The notes beneath the pieces were generated by a model. It did no database searches. It was given only the letters and a program-made list of their open reading frames with translations, and was not told the DNA's origin. Both the position numbers and the translations under genes were made by a program. Shown here piece by piece: positions 10,878-21,040 of a DNA stretch of 64,000 nt (position 1 is its first letter; each line of letters opens with the position of its first letter). This DNA is from Lucinisca nassula (lineage: Eukaryota; Mollusca; Bivalvia; Lucinida; Lucinidae), in assembly GCA_963580285.1 (NCBI GenBank), contig OY757017.1:18059003-18123002 (forward strand), written 5' to 3'.

Positions 10878-11125
10878 TTTTTATCTTTGTATTTGTCTCC
10901 ATATCATTTATTTTCATTAGATGACTTGAGATGGCTGCGCTCTTTGATTTTGACCTTTCCTGCGTGGCCTTTTCTTACTAATTCTCTGTTACGACTGAGA
11001 TGTTGTTCGCTTTTCGAATCAGCTTTTAAACTTTTCTAGGTTGTCTGAGATAATATCTCTAAATTGTAAGCCTTGCAACAGTTGTGATCTAATTAATGTA
11101 CGCTGCTCAAAATAATCAAAGGCCT
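10878..11125. other. Unassigned spacer
   Basis: No repeat or ORF recognised. Confidence 0.5.
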
Positions 11126-11397
11126 CACGAAAACACGCCTATATAATTTTGACCCCTTTGAACCCCACTTTTATACAGTAAAACTGGGGTTTACAGGGGT
11201 GTACCTTATTTTTCTTATTTCTGCATTAAATATAGACTGTGGGTACTCGTTAAAACCGCCTCGATGAGGCGGTTCTAACGAGTACCCACAATCCATATTT
11301 TGAGCAGAAATAAGAAAAATCACAATTTTGCATATGAAAATTTTCGGGGTTTTTTCGGCGATAAAATTTACTATGCATTTGTATAGGCGTGTTTTCT
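11126..11397 (+). mobile_element. M1 hairpin MITE, subtype A, full length
   Basis: Both ends present: CACGAAAACACGCCTATA at 11126 and TGTATAGGCGTGTTTTC at 11380. Left shoulder AACCCCACTTTTATACAG with its partner AAACTGGGGTTTACAGG; central arms of about 58 bp around the tip CCGCCTCGATGAGGCGG. Confidence 0.9.
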
Positions 11398-11504
11398 TAA
11401 TATTTTTTTTCCGTTCCAGCTGGTCATTCAGATTTTATGCCTGGCATTTGATGTTTATGTTGTGTAAATGTTCTGACATTGCAGTTTTTATGCCTTTGTG
11501 TTTC

Positions 11505-11932
11505 CTTGTTGTCAAGTCCTGACCGTAGTTTCATCTGATGAATTAGGAGGCCATCATGCGGACTGAATAAATAATTTGTCTATTTCGCAACGGAAGTAAT
11601 GGCGAAGATTTCGGCCAGGAAAAATCGGTTTACCCCCTCCCCCCACCCCCATTTGAACTCTTTTTACTAACCTTTCCAAGGCGGTTTTTCTGTCGCGGTT
11701 TATTTTTGTTATGGTTTGTCTTTGAGTGTTTGTGTCGCTTATATTATTTTATTTTGGATAGCTTATTGGCCATTTTGTGGGAAAGTAACTGTCCTTTTGA
11801 CTTTCCGCTGTTGATATTTCCATTAGGGTCTGTTGTTTCTTGTTTGTGTTTCTGTCCCTTCGGTGTCTCTGATGGGAGCTGTAGGTTGATTGTGTATTGA
11901 TTCCTGATCATTCATTGCCCCCACTTCTATTT
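11505..11932 (+). mobile_element. Lx retroelement 3-prime fragment
   Basis: From CCTTGTTGTCAAGTCCTGAC to CCCCACTTCTATTTC. An internal deletion removes about 50 bp after TTTCATCTGATG. Carries the usual C tract (11632-11651). Confidence 0.8.
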
Positions 11933-11937
11933 CACAT

Positions 11938-12375
11938 ACAGTAAAATTCCCATATTAAGACCATTTTTGGGACTGTTGAAAAGTGGTCTCTAAGACCACT
12001 TTTGAACAGTCCCGAAAGTTGTCCCTTACCAGAGTACATTCAACGAAAGAATAAATGAAACTTTCTAAATAAGCTTTTTAAAGCTGAATTGAGCCCCGCC
12101 AAGCGAATTTGTGTCTTCGAGCATTCCGTCATGACAAATTTTAACTGCGCATGCCCAGCCATTCAGCCGGGGCCAGGGATATGGCTTTCTGTCCGAAGGT
12201 TCCTCTTGATTCTCTGCTTGTTTGAGCGAGCAGAGAAGGTGCTGGCGAGACTGCGCGGATGCGCAGGCTCGCCTGAACCTTCGCTGCTCGCATAGGCGAT
12301 AAGTACCAAAATCGCTTGACGGGGCCCAATTAATCTCATTTTTTGTGGTGTGAAAAGCGGAATGTTACTGTATAT
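11938..12375. mobile_element. M7 element (TACAGTAAAATTCC ends) split by M3
   Basis: Left end TACAGTAAAATTCC at 11938 and right end GGAATGTTACTGTA at 12361. Next to the left end lies a palindrome, GACTGTTGAAAAGTGGTCT against AGACCACTTTTGAACAGTC (11975-12012). The right half is interrupted by M3 at 12087-12346. A second copy is at 61032-61784. Confidence 0.65.
12087..12346 (-). mobile_element. M3 element, minus strand
   Basis: Ends GAGCCCCGCCAAGCGAATTT and, inverted, AATCGCTTGACGGGGCCC. Centre has the palindrome-like pair GCGAGCAGAGAAGG and CCTTCGCTGCTCGC with GCGCGGATGCGCAGG between. AATT borders both sides and may be the target-site duplication. Confidence 0.75.
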
Positions 12376-12389
12376 GCAGAACTATACCA

Positions 12390-12640
12390 CATTACGAAAA
12401 CACGCCTATACAAATGTATTGTAAACTTTACCGCCGAAAAAAAAAAGAAAATTTGATGAAAATTGTGATATTTTTCTTATTTCTACTCAAAATATAGATT
12501 GCTGGTACTCGTTAGAACCGCCTCATCGAGGCGGTTCTAACAAGTACCCACAATCTATATATCAGAGCAGAAATAAGAAAAATAAGGCTTACCCCTGTAA
12601 ACCCCAGTTTTACTATATATATAGGCGTGTTTTCGGGATG
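12390..12640 (-). mobile_element. M1 hairpin MITE, subtype A, minus orientation
   Basis: Ends CATTACGAAAACACGCC and TAGGCGTGTTTTCGGGATG. The GGGGTTCAAGGGGGTCAAAA shoulder is deleted, so TACTATATATA runs straight into the end sequence. Confidence 0.88.
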
Positions 12641-13007
12641 AATAGTATACCGCTTAGAAGGGTCTAAGCCAAGCAAAGTGATCTGATTTAAACAAACAAA
12701 ACAAGTTAACAATTTGACCACTAACGACTTCATTTAGCTAACGATGCTTTGAACAACTGGGCGATGGTGATTATTATTTTTTATTAAATTCTTGATTCCT
12801 TTAAATATTTTGAGCAGTGTATCTAGCAGATTGGCAGACTGGACAGATTAAAGAATCCTTATACCAACTGACCATGATCAAATATGTCCTCATTGGAACT
12901 TATGAAGAATCTGAACACGGAAGGGAAAGGCACGTCTGTCTGTGAAAATAGAACATTTCCGTAAATAGCGAAAACGCAGTTCGTATTTTCATGTTGCAAA
13001 TTAGCCA
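12641..13007. other. Unassigned stretch
   Basis: No ORF and no shared repeat seen. Confidence 0.5.
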
Positions 13008-13268
13008 AATATGTTCTATAAAAGGGTTATCCTTTGGAAGCAAGGGTTACACCAAAGAAGTGGAAAATATGGAGTGTACAATGTACATGTTTTCTGGGCC
13101 AGACTAGCTAGTTTCGGCCAGTTAGGCCTCATCAGTGACCCTCAAATTATTTCCAAAATTCCACAAAGGAATCAATGATACCAAAGGACAAGAAAATATA
13201 GACTACACTATGATGTAGGGCAGGGAGACTTTTACCGGCCGCCACACATCAGCCGCAGTGACATCAAA
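13008..13268 (-). mobile_element. Q element, single dispersed copy, minus strand
   Basis: Runs from AATATGTTCTATAAAAGG to CACATCAGCCGCAGTGACAT and covers one full period of the unit that is tandem at 34083-35245. Includes CCAGACTAGCTAGTTTCGG and CCCAAATTATTTCC-type variants, so it is clearly older than the array units. Confidence 0.75.
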
Positions 13269-13347
13269 GCCTGAAAGGTAGGAAGACATGGCAGCCTCCA
13301 CAACCTATCAACACGGATCTTTATTAACTTCTGTTTTCCAGTATTCC

Positions 13348-13628
13348 ATAACGTGGACAAGACCGTGATTTAACGACCCCACTAAACCCCACTTTAAATA
13401 GAGAAAACTGGGGTTTACGGGGGTAACCAGCATTTTCCTTATTTCTGCTCCAAGACATAGGCTGTGGGTACTCGTAAGAACCGCCTCACTGAGGCGGTTC
13501 TAACGAGCACCCAAAACCCAAGTTTGGAGTATAAATCAGAAAAATATCATTTTTTTTTTGCATCAGAAAAATACCTTTTTTGAGGTATGAAAATGCACTA
13601 TATCACACGGATGTGTTATCGAAATGCA
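13348..13628 (+). mobile_element. M1 hairpin MITE, subtype B
   Basis: Subtype B ends: CATAACGTGGACAAGACCGT on the left and CACACGGATGTGTTATCG on the right. Tip CCGCCTCACTGAGGCGG. Confidence 0.88.
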
Positions 13629-13817
13629 CATTTTTGCTTAGCTAATAAATACTGTATCATGCGTGCTGATAATTTTTCATCACTCGGTTTGTCGCTACCA
13701 GGTGATCAGGCTAGCTCAGTTTATAGCGTTTATGAGTTTTATTCCAATGACTAAACTACGTACCTGTGCTGCATGGATTTCAGAGTTAAACATTGAATGG
13801 TGAAATAGAGGATCTTA

Positions 13818-15154
13818 CGAGGACTGTTCAAATATGAATGCAACTAAGCACATACAAATGATTCCATGATGGATTTCGATGAAAAAATTATTTTTCCCCT
13901 CAAAGTATTCCCCTTTAACAGATATACAAACTTTCAGTCTTCTGATCCAATCATTGAATGCATTTTGGAAGGCTTTTCGAGGTATACTATGAAGGCACTG
14001 GAATATTGCAGAACCGAGGTGCTTGCGCTATACAAATTTCGACCAGAAAGGTATTTTTCAGCCGCGGGAACAAAAAAAAAGTCACACGGGGCAAGGTCAG
14101 GGGAATACGGGGGGTGAGGGAGTTCAACAACCTTTTCCTGCTTCAGATAGTCTTGCACAATGGACGCCTTGTGCGATGACGCATTGTCATGTAGCAATCT
14201 GACATTGGCCAAACCAGTTGCGGGTCTTCGTTCTTTGAAATATTTCTTCAATTTTCGAAGAGCTTTATTCTTGTAAAACTTCGCATTTACAGATTTGCCT
14301 TTGGGCACAGCAACCTGAATAGCAGGGCACTGATTGGAAAAGAATATGGCATACATTACCTTCTTGACGCTCATGGTCCGCTTTGCAATGCATAGTCTTT
14401 TGCAATACTTTGTTGTCCATATTTTGTTCTGAATCTTTCGTTTTGGCTTAAAAAGTGAACCCATGTCTCGTCACTTGTGACGACATTAGCGAAAGACCGT
14501 GCATTGTAATTTGACAACTTTTTAAGCAACTTCTTGGCGCACTGAATGCGTTTCTTTTTCTGCTCATCTGTCAACAGATGGGGAATCCATCTAGCACAGA
14601 TCTTTCTCATTTTCAAATCCCGTTTCAGAATTGTATGAGCTGCTCCTAATGAGATGCCAACCATACTAGCTATTTGCCTGCTGGTGTATCTTGCATCGGT
14701 AGCAACTATTTCTTTCACTCTAGCAACCATCTTGACAGACGTTGCTCTTTTCGGCCGACGATCATGTGGTGAATCTTCTGTTGAGCCTAGCTCACAGCTG
14801 ATTTTTTTACACCAACGAAAAACTGTCGGAAAAGACATTTCATTATGCCCATAAACCGAACATATTTCATCAAAAATGTCTTTGCACCGTATACCAAGAA
14901 TACAACGATTCTTAATATAGGACCGTATTTCAACGGCGTACTCTGACTTTCTTCCAACCATGTTTTGTATTAGTATACAAGAGTAGACAGTGTTTATCGA
15001 ACGATATACATGGCTAAAAGGGGCGGATTTTAACAGGTTTGGTATCAATGTATAGGTAAAATGTTTTTCTACGCTGTGATATTTATTTTCAGGTGATTTT
15101 CGCATTAGTGCATGAGAAAACGTTCTACTTGCATTCATATTTGAACAGTCCTTG
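13818..15154 (-). mobile_element. mariner transposon, 1337 bp, nearly intact
   Basis: Terminal inverted repeats of about 27 bp: GGACTGTTCAAATATGAATG at 13821 and its reverse complement ending at 15154. TA duplicates flank it at 13816-13817 and 15155-15156. The host site CTTACATGAG is seen unbroken in the P1 sequence, so the insertion point is exact. Length and TA target fit Tc1/mariner. Confidence 0.93.
13934..14961 (-). pseudogene. mariner transposase, DD34D, one frameshift
   Basis: Cut-and-paste transposase of the mariner family, which binds the terminal repeats and moves the element to TA sites. Start chosen at 14961 (MVGRKSEYAVEIRSYI); the longer upstream frame lies outside the family pattern. 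The N-terminal half has two helix-turn-helix regions (FRWCKK; TSRQIASMVGISLGAAHTIL), then WIPHLLTDEQK. The catalytic triad is present: Asp in TSDETWVH (about 14475), Asp in LLHDNASSHKA (about 14185), and Asp in YSPDLAPCDFF (about 14095), with 34 residues between the last two. Total length of about 342 codons matches the family. The single defect is a one-base loss in a T run (plus-strand A run at 14450-14454), which moves the second half into another frame. No other stop is seen. Confidence 0.93.
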
Positions 15155-15540
15155 TACATGAGTGCTCATGTATATTACATGAGTGCTCATGTATTATTGA
15201 ATTTATTTAATGGGTTGAGGAAAAGGGATAAAATGTGAGGCTTTGCAGAGCATTTTATCCCTGTTCCTCAACAAGTTTAATAAATTCAATAATACATGAG
15301 CACGAATGCAAAATTCTATTTATCATATGACATTTAAAACGCATTTTATTCACGATTGTTTACAAAAAATGTCATTTTTCCGACATTAGTAAACACGACG
15401 TCGTTGAGGACGTCGTACATGTTACGTTACGGGCCGTATCTATCTAATTTACATATTTAATCCACTAGTGGATTATCGAAAATATTGCATGGCGTTATTA
15501 CACTCTCAGACGCGACGTCATGTGATAAAAATATAAAGAT

Positions 15541-15617
15541 ATAAAAGTTACAAGAAGACTGTCACAAGCATATTCGCGGTGGTTTCATGGGTTATTTCCT
15601 GGCTACATGGCAAATAA
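15541..15617. other. Spacer between two P1 copies
   Basis: Short unassigned sequence separating P1 copies in opposite orientation. Confidence 0.5.
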
Positions 15618-16223
15618 CTGCAAATTATGATGTCGCCTCTGAGTATGTAATAACGGCATGTAATTAATTCCGTATTCCACTGGTGCATTAAATATTTATG
15701 TGTTTGTTTGATTTGAGGTTTAACGTCCCCGTCAACATTGTATAGGCCATTTTGGAGACGTTGCTCCCAATTTTGTGGGACTTTTACCCGACACTGAGAT
15801 GAAATGACATCTCAAGCCTTGTCGCCAAATGAAAGCAATAGTGTTCAATGGCATGGACTAGATTCACACCGCTTTGCCTGGGCAGGCTTAGATCCTCTAA
15901 GCAGTTTACCAGTATTCGTGTGTGGTTGATTTTAGCTCTACGTGAAAGCATCATGCAATCCATCTATTTCTTCAAAACCCAATGTGCGTTGGGTCGAGTG
16001 GATTAAATATACAAATTAGGTCGATACACCCCGTAACGTTACATGTACGACGTTCTTAACGACTTGGCGTTTACTAATGGCGGAATATCGGCATTTTGAA
16101 TAAAATGCATTTTAAATTCCATATGATAAATAGAATCTTGCATTCGTGTTCATGTATTATTGAGTTTTCCTCAACTCGTTTAATAAATCCAATAATACAT
16201 GAATACTCATGTACGATCCTCTA
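15618..16223 (-). mobile_element. P1 palindromic repeat, minus strand, split by SINE-1
   Basis: From GATGTCGCCTCTGAGTATGT to GTACGATCCTCTATA. The central palindrome is shortened to about 50 bp, having lost the TTTTATCCC arms. GGATTAAATAT-like sequence flanks the SINE on both sides. Confidence 0.8.
15696..15996 (-). mobile_element. SINE-1, minus strand, nested in P1
   Basis: Tail TGTTTGTTTGATTTGAGG at 15699, body complete, head end worn (CAAAACCCAATGTGCGTTGG). Flanking imperfect duplicate: GCATTAAATAT on the left, GGATTAAATAT on the right. Confidence 0.85.
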
Positions 16224-16556
16224 TATAAAGACCCTAAGAATAATTACGAAAACACGCCTATACAAATACATTGTAACTTTTATCGCCGAGAAAATGAAAA
16301 TTATAAGATGAAAAAATGTGATATTTTTCTTATTTCTGCTCTTAAATATAGAGTGTGGATACCCGTTAGAACCGCCTTATTGATACTTTTTCTTATTTCT
16401 GCTCTTAAACATAGAGTGTTGACACTCGTTAGAACCGCCTCATCGAGGCGGTTCTAACGAGTATCAACGCTCTATATTTAAGAGCAGAAATAAGAAAATA
16501 AAGGTTAACCCTGCAAACCCCAGTTTTACTGCCAGTTTACCCCTGCAAACCCCACA

Positions 16557-17377
16557 TGGGTACTAATTGCGCACCATTTGTGGCTGATCTGTTTTTTGTT
16601 TTGTTATGAGAGAGACTTATGATGTCCCTTTCTGCTGAAAACCAGTCTGAAATCATTGAAGCTTTAAGCGCCACTTCTAGATATTTGGATTATTTATTTA
16701 ATATTGATAATACCTATTTCGATGGTTTGATCAGTCAGATTTCCACCCCCCCCCCCTCCCCCCAGAATTTCAGTCAAATAAAGCAAATTCTTCTGATACC
16801 GAGGCCTCGTTTTTGGATTTTCATCTGTCTATTGTAGATGGGTTTGTTTCGTGCAATGATAAACGCGATGATTTTGATTTTGAGATTGTAAATTTTCCTT
16901 TTTTGGATGGTGATGTTCCTCGTGCGCCATCCTATGGCGTTTATATTTTTTTCGCAATTAATTCGATTTGCCAGAGTGTGTAGTCATGTAACTGACTTCA
17001 AAACTCGTAATAAATTGTTAACGGCTAAACTTCTTAATCAGGCTTATCGGTACCATAAACTACGCAAAGCCTTTTCAAAATTTTATAGACGTCATTCTGA
17101 TTTAATTTCAAAATTCAATACTGGACTTAAATCTCTTCTGCAACCCGAAATTTATGGTGACTTAGTATATAAATTCAGAAAAATATATAAGCACAATGAC
17201 TTCGGCACCAAATTTCGTAAAATCATTCTTCGATATAAAAAGATTGGGTACAACATAAATGTTATGCGACAGACTGCATGCATGGCAGTTAATTCAATCA
17301 CAGTTGACAACTTTGCTTCCCTCTTTAATTGCACGCCGGTGGGTCAGGTCTCAGATTCTATGACGGTTCCAACGTAA
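16557..17377 (+). pseudogene. Lx reverse transcriptase, C-terminal fragment
   Basis: RNA-directed DNA polymerase of a retroelement, used to copy element RNA at the insertion site. The fragment begins in the motif MGTNCAPFVADL (RT block B type), passes a one-base T-run frameshift near 16591-16597, then reads ERDLMMSLS and RYLDYLFNID. The catalytic YxDD box should be YLDD; here it is YLDY, so the enzyme would be dead even if full length. A second break in a C run at 16747-16763 shifts the frame. The last part, 16907-17377, is open and holds YRYHKLRKAFSKFYRRHSDL and ends in DSMTVPT. The same C-terminal block appears decayed at 55450-55880. I cannot assign the clade: a Penelope-like or other non-LTR element is possible. 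Confidence 0.8.
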
Positions 17378-17413
17378 AGGCTTATTGAGAATTAGAGAGA
17401 TCTTATTCAAGGT

Positions 17414-17744
17414 GTGTGTGTGAATTCGGGTTTAACGTCGCTTTCAACAATTTTTCAGTCATATCACGACGGTGTCTGGTTGCGACAGGGAGCTCAATGC
17501 TCACGTTTATAGTGCTGCCTCACTGAAGTATCATGTCCCAGACACATTACATGATACCACACCCAGTCACATTATCCTGACACTGGATCGACCAGTCCTA
17601 GCTCTACCCCGTAAATCTGAGTGCCAAACGAGGAGCAGCTAGTACCATTTTAAACGACTTTGGTATGTCGCGGCCCGGGATCGAACCCGAGACCTCCCGT
17701 TCCCCGGAGCGGACACTCTACCAACTGAGCTATCGGGGCCGGTC
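17414..17744 (-). mobile_element. SINE-3 (tRNA-headed), nested in Lx
   Basis: Minus-strand head GGCCCCGATAGCTCAGTTGG at 17740 with box A-like TAGCTCAGTTGGTAGAG and box B GGGTTCGATCCC, body of about 250 bp, and the end GCGACGTTAAACCCGAATTC plus CACACAC. Perfect 13-bp target-site duplication TCTTATTCAAGGT at 17401-17413 and 17745-17757. Confidence 0.92.
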
Positions 17745-18372
17745 TCTTATTCAAGGTAATGTTGGTTGGTGTCTGATGCTCTGTCTCCGGTCGGGCCCAT
17801 CGGAGTCTAATTGTTGGTTTTCTTTTGCTCCACCATTTCAGTGATTTCTTGCTGTCGAGTTCTCACCTTTGTTTCATCTCTGTGGTTGTTTGACTATTTG
17901 TGTTCACGGAGATGTTGCACTGATGAGTTAGGAGGCCTTCATGCGGACTGAAGAAAATTATTTGTCTAGGTCGCGACGGAAGTAAGGGCGAGGATTGTGG
18001 CCGCGTAAAATCGATTTAAGCCCCCCCCCCCAACCCCCAGTTGAATTCGTTTCCGCTGACCGTTCCAAGGCGGTTCTTCTGTCGCGGTCAATTTTTGTTA
18101 TGGTTTGTCTTTTGGGTGTTTGTGTCACTTGTGTTATTTTATTTTGGATAGCCTATTGGCCATTTTGTGGGAAAGTGACTGTCCTTTTGGCTTTCCACTG
18201 TTGGTGTTTCCATTTGGGTCTGTTGTTTCAAATCTGTGTGTCTTTCCCTTTGGTGTCTGATGGAAGCTGTGGGTTGATTGTATCTATTCCTGATCATTGC
18301 CTCTACTTCTATTTTTTACTATATAAATCTGGTATTCAAGTGGTCAAAATTATATAGGCGTGTTTTCATGAT

Positions 18373-18583
18373 AGTTGTGACCGTCTTCCCGTGACCGTCT
18401 TTCAGTTTTATTCTTGTTAGGAAACACATCCTAGCTATCACACGAGATTTGTAGCTAACTTCCGGCTTTGACTCAGATCTTCTGAAATATGATTCCGGGC
18501 AAAAACGTAGTCCGACTTGTTTTCAGTTGTTTGCGCAATATCGCTGAAATCAAATTTATCAGATAACTTTGAACATTTTCTCG

Positions 18584-18634
<51 letters not shown>

Positions 18635-18672
18635 ACTTTTATTGATTAAAGTTTGCAAATGCCTTGCAGAAT
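18373..18672. other. Spacer with an AT dinucleotide run
   Basis: (AT)n microsatellite at 18585-18631. No gene. Confidence 0.7.
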
Positions 18673-18922
18673 CATTAATTGGGCCCCGTCAAGCGATTTT
18701 GGTACTTATCGCCTATGCGAGCAGCGAAGGTTCAGGCGAGCCTGCGCATCCGCGCAGTCTCGCCAGCACCTTCGCTGCTCGCTCATACAAGCAGTGAATC
18801 AAGGGGAACCTTCAAACAGAAAGCCACATCCCTGGCCCCTCTGAATGGCTGGGCATGCGCAGTTAAAATTTGTCATGACGGAATGCTCGAAGACACATAT
18901 TCGCTTCGCGGGGCTCATAAAA
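18673..18922 (+). mobile_element. M3 element, full length, plus strand
   Basis: GGGCCCCGTCAAGCGATTTT at 18679, GCGAGCAGCGAAGGTTC with its partner CACCTTCGCTGCTCGC, TGGCTGGGCATGCGCAG, and the inverted end CGCTTCGCGGGGCTCA. About 245 bp. Confidence 0.8.
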
Positions 18923-19069
18923 CCCTCATTCGAGATCTTTTACCCTTTCACTCCTGAGTTTCAGAACAGGACCCGTGTGTATTTATTCTTATAGAAAATT
19001 TCGTCTTCCCAGTTCATTGACACGATGACAAACATTGTACAGACGTATCCTGGCGAAGCTGCACTTTAC

Positions 19070-19312
19070 TTGCCGTCCAAACTGGATCTACACGGTTTCA
19101 CCGTTCATAGTGTAGTTTATATTTTCTTGTCCTTTGGGATCATTGATTCCATTGTGGAATTTTGAAAATACTTGAGGGTCACTGATGAGGCATAAATGGC
19201 CGAAACTAGCTAGTCTGGCCCAGAAAACACGTACACTCCATATTTTCCAGTTCTGTGGTGTATTCCTTGCTTCCAAAGGATATCCCTTTCTAGAACATAT
19301 TGAAGGGGTTAA
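19070..19312 (+). mobile_element. Q element, single dispersed copy
   Basis: Includes CGAAACTAGCTAGTCTGGCC, CTTTGGGATCATTGATTCC and TTCCTTGCTTCCAAAGGATA. Starts at a different phase from the minus-strand copy at 13008, ending near AGAACATATTGAAGG. Confidence 0.75.
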
Positions 19313-19990
19313 ATAGCGTTTGTACGAATTCCAAGTAGTCCCAAATAAAATAAGGATAACAACACTTTACTGACCAACATCGAACATGATATTCCATCTT
19401 TTTTGTAGAGGTCTAATTATAATATATGTTGTTACGTTTATTGTGAATTTGAAATCAGGTGCCGTAGCTTAAGTAAACAATGACGACACCGATCAGACGC
19501 CGCTTTCTGTGGCCTTTGATCAGGGTCTTAAATTTTTCCGATTGTCCCAGTAATCGGACGATTGGCACTGATGGGTAAATAATGTTAATCGCCCGGTGAT
19601 GGCAGTATAAAAGCTTTGGTTAATTTCGTCTGCAGCCGATAAACGCTTTAGATGCCAATCACAACAAATGTCGTCTGCTTTATTGTCTGCTAGTAACGTG
19701 AAAAGTCATTGTTGCAAAAAATATGGGCCCAGATCAGACAGCTCCTCTGGGAGCAGTTTGGACAACATCCACACTATTTGCCTACATGCAAAAATAGGTA
19801 TGAAAAGTTGGCAAGAATATAAAGCAGACGACATAAACAGTTGCATCTAAGATCCTGAACTCAGACTTATACGGTTCCGTTTGACCCTAAAATGCCAGTA
19901 TGTTAAGCAAATAGTGTAGGCCGCGATCAGACCCCGCGGCCTGCGGCGTTTGATCTGGGTCAAACACAAAATTCCTGTTCATATTCTGGA
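19313..19990. repeat. Low-information stretch with two M2-like palindromes
   Basis: Two decayed GC palindromes of the M2 type: GATCAGACGCCGCTTTCTG at about 19490 and GATCAGACCCCGCGGCCTGC at about 19926. The rest has no ORF of note. Confidence 0.5.
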
Positions 19991-20252
19991 GTTGGTTGGT
20001 GTCGTGTATCTTTCGTAACTGGGGCGTCCAGCTGATATAAGCTTGCATGCGGGCAAGGCCTGCCGTCCTTGCTTCATGTAAGGTTAGAGGGGGAATGTTG
20101 TTATATCTTCAGTCTCTACACTCCTTTCATTTTCCTCTATCTCCCCTGTCCCTCACTTTCATCTACCATTGCTGTCTTTTCTATCTCTTTTCTCCCTACT
20201 CAAAATGACCCACAAGGGTTGACGTGTCGTTAAACCACAACAAAATCTTATA
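19991..20252 (+). mobile_element. SINE-6, tail-recognised retroposon
   Basis: Ends GGGTTGACGTGTCGTTAAAC then CACAACAAAAT. A polypyrimidine block (20118-20205) precedes it. No tRNA head is clear, so the left edge is approximate. Confidence 0.5.
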
Positions 20253-20394
20253 GATCTAACTATAACACACGACTCTTTTCTATTAATAACAGTAACGTTG
20301 GTTTCCTGAAATCGGCGATAGTCACGTGGACTCCAGCATTCCTTATAACTGTAACGCTCTGCCTGTCGGGCATTATTTTCAGTAGACGACATTT

Positions 20395-20505
20395 TGAAAT
20401 ATTTTTTTCACCAGAAAACAGGATTTGACATTTCATGCAATTTGTCTCCTACGGAGACAATTTGCATGAAATGTCAAGTCCTGTTTTCTAGGAAAAAATA
20501 TGAAA
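20395..20505. repeat. Long near-perfect palindrome
   Basis: Arms of about 50 bp: CAGAAAACAGGATTTGACAT with ATGTCAAGTCCTGTTTTCTA, tip TGTCTCCTACGGAGACA. Single copy in the window. Confidence 0.85.
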
Positions 20506-20691
20506 AATATCAACAGTTTGTCCTCTTCTGATTTAGCCCAGAGAGTGAAAAAGGTTATAAAATGATTTTGAAACCACTGTATACAAAGCCCTAGTATTTA
20601 CGAATTTCTAATAGAATCTGTCATTTCAGTGCCTTTTGGCGTTTATGTGTACAAATTGTGTCAAGTAGCATTACTGGCGTTAAAGTTATAT

Positions 20692-20998
20692 GGAGCGTGA
20701 TAGTTCAGTGGTTAGTGCACTTGCCTCTCATGCTAGAGGCCCCGGGTTCGATCCCCGGCAGCGGCGATAAAATTTTGGTGTCCAATCACGCTCCATTGGC
20801 ATCATTTGCAGGGACGAATGTCATAAAATGCACCGTCCTTCGGATCGGGACGTTAACTGGAGGCCCCCTGTGCAGGGAGAACCGTCCCCTGTGCAGGTTA
20901 AAGATCCCTACCGTAATTACATGATTACTGTGTAGGCTTTCATCCTGCAAAACCTGGAGTGTATGTAATATATGGTCAAATGTGACCGACGCAGTATC

Positions 20999-21040
<42 letters not shown>

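Larger units (their letters stand above)
13806..15540 (+). mobile_element. P1 palindromic repeat split by a mariner element
   Basis: Left stub AGAGGATCTTA at 13807-13817, then the mariner insertion, then the rest of P1 from 15155: CATGAGTGCTCATGTATT, a long palindrome centred near 15237 (CATTTTATCCC arms), ACGTCGTTGAGGACGTCGT and the end CGACGTCATGTGATAAAA. A 20-bp tandem duplication of TGAGTGCTCATGTATATTAC sits next to the junction. Confidence 0.82.
16555..18312 (+). mobile_element. Lx retroelement, longest copy, 5-prime truncated
   Basis: Contains the end of a reverse-transcriptase ORF, a roughly 560-bp 3-prime region (GGGCCCATCGGAGTCTAATT, GTTAGGAGGCCTTCATGCGG, ATCGATTTAAGCCCCCC, TTTTGGATAGCC) and the common end CCTCTACTTCTATTTTT. 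A SINE-3 copy lies inside at 17414-17744. The 5-prime cut falls within the RT domain. Confidence 0.85.
16242..18372 (-). mobile_element. M1 hairpin MITE split by Lx
   Basis: Left part 16242-16556 with CTAATTACGAAAACACGCC-type end, a doubled left arm (16321-16440) and the tip CCGCCTCATCGAGGCGG. The right part 18311-18372 holds TTACTATATAAATC, GTCAAAATTATATAGGCG and GTTTTCATGAT. The two parts join to one ordinary M1 when the Lx insert is ignored. Confidence 0.82.

Noticed and set aside
12520..12560. Hairpins such as CCGCCTC/GAGGCGG read as bacterial terminators or riboswitches
   Set aside because: They are M1 tips, occur about 29 times, and the window is not bacterial.
17995..18357. 120-codon ORF with hydrophobic segments
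   Set aside because: It lies in the Lx 3-prime region; other Lx copies break the frame, so it is not conserved coding sequence.
20692..20765. Functional tRNA genes (also at 17670-17740, 33760-33831, 37774-37850, 50510-50585)
   Set aside because: Box A and B are present, but acceptor stems do not pair well and each continues into a conserved SINE body with a tail and target duplicates.
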